In this document: piece after piece, positions 61,838 through 64,000 of the stretch
How the letters are laid out: each line of letters begins with the position of its first letter
How positions within the stretch are numbered: position 1 is the stretch's first letter
Assembly (NCBI GenBank): GCA_036821825.1
Contig: DAISIV010000009.1
Coordinates: 1 to 64,000, forward strand
DNA: 64,000 nt
Origin: CAITZA01 sp937915285
Lineage (GTDB): Bacteria > Desulfobacterota > Desulfomonilia > Desulfomonilales > Desulfomonilaceae
Direction of reading: 5' to 3'
Position numbers and translations under genes: made by a program
The notes under the pieces: model-generated
Databases searched by the model: none
What the model saw: only the letters and a program-made list of their open reading frames with translations
Told to the model about the DNA's origin: nothing

Positions 61838-62653
61838 ATGCCAGCCAAAGCTATTGATATCAACTGCGATTTGGGTGAAAGCTTCGGAGCCTACCGCTTG
61901 GGCCTTGACGCAGAGGTGATGAAGTATATTTCTTCGGCCAATATAGCCTGCGGGTGGCATGCCGGCGATTCCATGGTAATGAACAACACTGTCAGGATGG
62001 CCAACAGTTGTGGGGTGGCGGTTGGAGCCCATCCAGGATACCCGGATCTGGTGGGATTCGGGCGCAGACACATGGAGTGCGCTCCTGAGGAGGTTGAATC
62101 TTACGTCACCTATCAGGTTGGGGCCTTGAACGCCTTTTGCATCAGGCATTCTATCAACATGACCCATGTCAAGCCGCACGGGGCCTTATATCTTAGGGCC
62201 ATGAATGATGAGAAAGTGGGTGCTGCAATATGCGAAGCAATTGCGGGGTTGAACCCAAACCTTTCATTATTCGTGATAGCGGGACCTCAAGGCGCCAAAC
62301 TTGATGGTATTGCCAGGTCATTTGGCCTCAATGTTTGCCGGGAGGCGTTTCCGGACAGGGGCTATAATCCGGATGGGAGTCTAGTTTCGAGGATGCGTCC
62401 TGACGCAGTTTTGTCCGATCCCCCAATGGTGTCCGACAGGGCGCTCATGATTGCCAAGGAAGGAAGGATTTCAGCCTTTGACGGATCCATCGTTGAACTC
62501 CAGGCCGAAACACTATGCGCTCATGGCGATAATCAATCGGCAGTCACTATCGTCAGGGAGATCCGCGCCCGACTGGAAGAGGCCGGAATAAGCATACGAT
62601 CTGGCGTCTGTGGCAATAGTAGGTCTCTGACTCATGGCGCTTTAGGTTGGTAA
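61838..62653 (+). CDS. pxpA: 5-oxoprolinase subunit PxpA (LamB/YcsF family)
   Basis: The 271-residue LamB/YcsF-family protein has DINCDLGESFGAY near residue 7, NIACGWHAGD near residue 34, GAHPGYPDLVGFGRR near residue 63, HVKPHGALY near residue 110 and EAFPDRGY near residue 170. PxpA with PxpB and PxpC forms the prokaryotic ATP-dependent 5-oxoprolinase, which opens pyroglutamate to glutamate. GGGAAGG precedes the ATG. The three genes lie in order here, which supports the assignment. The C terminus extends slightly beyond typical family length (about 250). Confidence 0.92.
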   Translation: MPAKAIDINCDLGESFGAYRLGLDAEVMKYISSANIACGWHAGDSMVMNNTVRMANSCGVAVGAHPGYPDLVGFGRRHMECAPEEVESYVTYQVGALNAFCIRHSINMTHVKPHGALYLRAMNDEKVGAAICEAIAGLNPNLSLFVIAGPQGAKLDGIARSFGLNVCREAFPDRGYNPDGSLVSRMRPDAVLSDPPMVSDRALMIAKEGRISAFDGSIVELQAETLCAHGDNQSAVTIVREIRARLEEAGISIRSGVCGNSRSLTHGALGW

Positions 62654-62748
62654 CTTGGCGACCGGTAAACAATGCAACTTGTGTCTTGCGATATGTCTGA
62701 TCAATATAAGGCCGCTCTGAAATTTCTGGCTTCAAGACGGTATCAAGT

Positions 62749-63453
62749 GTGACCATTTTCAAAAATCCTGTATTCAGGCCCATTGGTGACATGGGGCTTT
62801 TGATTCGGGTTGGCGACTCGATTGACAGGGAAACCAATTCATGTGTGCGCCGTCTTGTCAGGCGACTCGAGTCTGCGCCACGCCCGGGACTGATAGAAGT
62901 CATTCCAGCCTACAACACTGTCCTGATAAATTTTGATCCTCTGAGAAGTCCTATGGACTCCTGGATCGAATTTGTAGAATCTCTTGACTACCGGAACCCA
63001 ACGGAGAAAATCGAATATGACATCGGACGGATTGTCGAAATACCTGTTCTTTATGGAGGAGAATTCGGTCAGGATATAGAATTTGTCGCAAAGATAAACA
63101 ATGTTAGCGTACATGATGTCATCCGAATACACTCCTCTGAAGAATATTTTGTATACATGTTGGGATTTACTCCGGGATTTGCTTACTTGGGCGGTTTAAG
63201 CCCAAAAATACATGCCCCCCGTCTTGACTCACCCAGGGAGGTAGTTCCAGCAGGCTCCATTGGAATAGCCAATGACCAGACTGGTATTTACCCCATTTCT
63301 AGCGCCGGAGGCTGGCGACTCATCGGAAGAACTCCATTGAAATTGTTCCGACCTCAGGACAAGAGCCCCTTCGTTTATGAGGCAGGAGACTCCATAAGGT
63401 TTCGTTCCATTAGCCCAGAAGAATATGAAAGTCTAACGGAATTCCATGATTAG
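62749..63453 (+). CDS. pxpB: 5-oxoprolinase subunit PxpB (KipI family)
   Basis: The 234-residue protein belongs to the allophanate hydrolase subunit 1/KipI family. Motifs are GDMGLLIRVGD near residue 14, EVIPAYNTVLINFDP near residue 50, FTPGFAYLGGLSP near residue 141, and PAGSIGIANDQTGIYPISSAGGWRLIGRTP in pieces from residue 165. In B. subtilis the homologue KipI also inhibits kinase KinA; as part of pxpABC it is a 5-oxoprolinase subunit. The start is GTG with a weak ribosome binding site. The stop overlaps the pxpC start by eight bases. Confidence 0.92.
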   Translation: MTIFKNPVFRPIGDMGLLIRVGDSIDRETNSCVRRLVRRLESAPRPGLIEVIPAYNTVLINFDPLRSPMDSWIEFVESLDYRNPTEKIEYDIGRIVEIPVLYGGEFGQDIEFVAKINNVSVHDVIRIHSSEEYFVYMLGFTPGFAYLGGLSPKIHAPRLDSPREVVPAGSIGIANDQTGIYPISSAGGWRLIGRTPLKLFRPQDKSPFVYEAGDSIRFRSISPEEYESLTEFHD

Positions 63454-64000
63454 GGACGTCTTTGAAATTCAGTATCCCGGTCCCATGACGACGATTCAGG
63501 ATATGGGACGCTTTGGATTCAGAAAATACGGGATCCCGGTGTCAGGGGCTCTAGACAGGTTTTCCAGCTCAGTTGCCAATAGGCTCGTTGGAAACCCAAT
63601 GCATGCCCCATTATTGGAAACAACCTTTCTTGGCCCCAGAATGCTGGCCCTATCTGATTGCGTCATTTCCCTTACCGGCGCCAGTGTCAACCTGAAGATT
63701 AACCAAAGGGAAAAACCTCTTTGGTCAACGCTGAAGGTGAGGGCGGGTGATGTCGTCAGTATTGGTCCGGCCAAAAGCGGTGTTAGGAGTTACCTTGCTA
63801 TTGGGGGAGGCGTATGGTCTCCTACAGTTATGGGCAGCTCCTCAACTTTTGTAGCGGCAGGCCTTGGTGGTTTCCAGGGGCGAAACCTCCAGGAAGGCGA
63901 TAGAATCCAGGCCGGCTTTCAGGAAGAAGTCCCCCCAATGCTGGCGCTGGACGATAAATTCATTCCGTGCTTCGATCACCAGGTAATCCTCAGGTCTGTT
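63446..64000 (+). CDS. pxpC: 5-oxoprolinase subunit PxpC (KipA family), N-terminal part
   Basis: 185 codons are present before the window ends. The start ATG lies within the last codons of pxpB. Motifs of the allophanate hydrolase subunit 2/KipA family include PGPMTTIQDMGRFGFRKYG near residue 11, VSGALDRFSSSVANRLVGN near residue 32, LETTFLGP and YLAIGGGVWSPTVMGSSST near residue 118. It completes the pxpABC operon. Full family members have about 310-330 residues, so roughly 130 are missing. Confidence 0.92.
   Translation, partial: MIRDVFEIQYPGPMTTIQDMGRFGFRKYGIPVSGALDRFSSSVANRLVGNPMHAPLLETTFLGPRMLALSDCVISLTGASVNLKINQREKPLWSTLKVRAGDVVSIGPAKSGVRSYLAIGGGVWSPTVMGSSSTFVAAGLGGFQGRNLQEGDRIQAGFQEEVPPMLALDDKFIPCFDHQVILRSV

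Noticed and set aside
61652..62179. 175-residue leftward frame over pxpA
   Set aside because: Most of it is the antisense of pxpA; only the part outside pxpA was kept as a low-confidence entry.
1..64000. tRNA, rRNA, insertion sequence or prophage features
   Set aside because: No tRNA-like T-loop with matching acceptor stem, transposase, integrase or terminal repeats were recognised on reading; a tRNAscan and ISfinder run would settle it.

Overview
The window is a gene-dense bacterial chromosome segment of about 50 genes. No rRNA, tRNA, insertion sequence, prophage or CRISPR array was recognised. The gene set suggests an anaerobic Desulfobacterota (former Deltaproteobacteria), perhaps from the syntrophic or sulfate-reducing lineages near Desulfomonile, Syntrophus or Syntrophobacter. 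The evidence is two etfAB pairs, a membrane ETF:quinone-type Fe-S oxidoreductase, short-chain acyl-CoA dehydrogenases, a thiolase/DUF35 pair, low-molecular-weight ferredoxin, small cysteine-rich proteins and selenium-linked genes. The placement is inferred from gene content only.

Layout. 0-2.5 kb: the start of rapZ behind a short hprK, a secreted TlpA-like thioredoxin and a membrane-anchored nicotinamidase. 2.5-7 kb: trmO, then acyl-CoA dehydrogenase and 3-hydroxybutyryl-CoA dehydrogenase, divergent from a thiolase and its zinc-ribbon/OB-fold partner. 7-15.7 kb: a leftward run of sugar-nucleotide genes (manB-like, manC-like, UDP-glucose pyrophosphorylase), a small Cys-rich protein, TrpB2, MetG and a lipoprotein. 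15.8-23.3 kb: ferredoxin, then rightward a Dna2-like nuclease-helicase, polA and cinA. 23.4-26.7 kb: a three-domain rhodanese interrupted by an in-frame TGA, a protein-kinase-like protein and TspO. 26.8-31 kb: etfBA and a secreted NAGPA-like/TPR pair. 31.3-48 kb: yqeB (selenium-dependent molybdenum hydroxylase system), thioredoxin, priA, addA, addB, glnE, purM, an MTA/SAH-type deaminase and purine nucleoside phosphorylase, all leftward. 48-54.3 kb: a second etfBA with the membrane Fe-S oxidoreductase, a XRE-cupin regulator and a second acyl-CoA dehydrogenase. 54.8-64 kb: a coiled-coil lipoprotein, recO and a DnaA/Hda-like ATPase, then rightward rho, rpmE, a DUF1385 protein, prfA and pxpABC, the last running off the end.

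How the genes work together. Two modules handle acyl-CoA oxidation: dehydrogenases pass electrons to ETF, and in the 48-54 kb operon onward to a membrane quinone oxidoreductase. A DNA break-repair and replication-restart set (Dna2-like protein, PolA, AddAB, PriA, RecO) is spread over the window. Nicotinamidase and the CinA amidase domain suggest pyridine nucleotide salvage. The deaminase and nucleoside phosphorylase suggest recycling of SAM by-products.

The most notable signal is the rhodanese at 23441-24823. A TGA falls where related rhodaneses have cysteine, both flanks read as one protein, and a hairpin fitting the bacterial SECIS description lies just downstream. I read it as a selenocysteine-containing, CxxCH-bearing, triple-rhodanese periplasmic protein. 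The yqeB gene 7 kb away independently supports selenium use by this organism.
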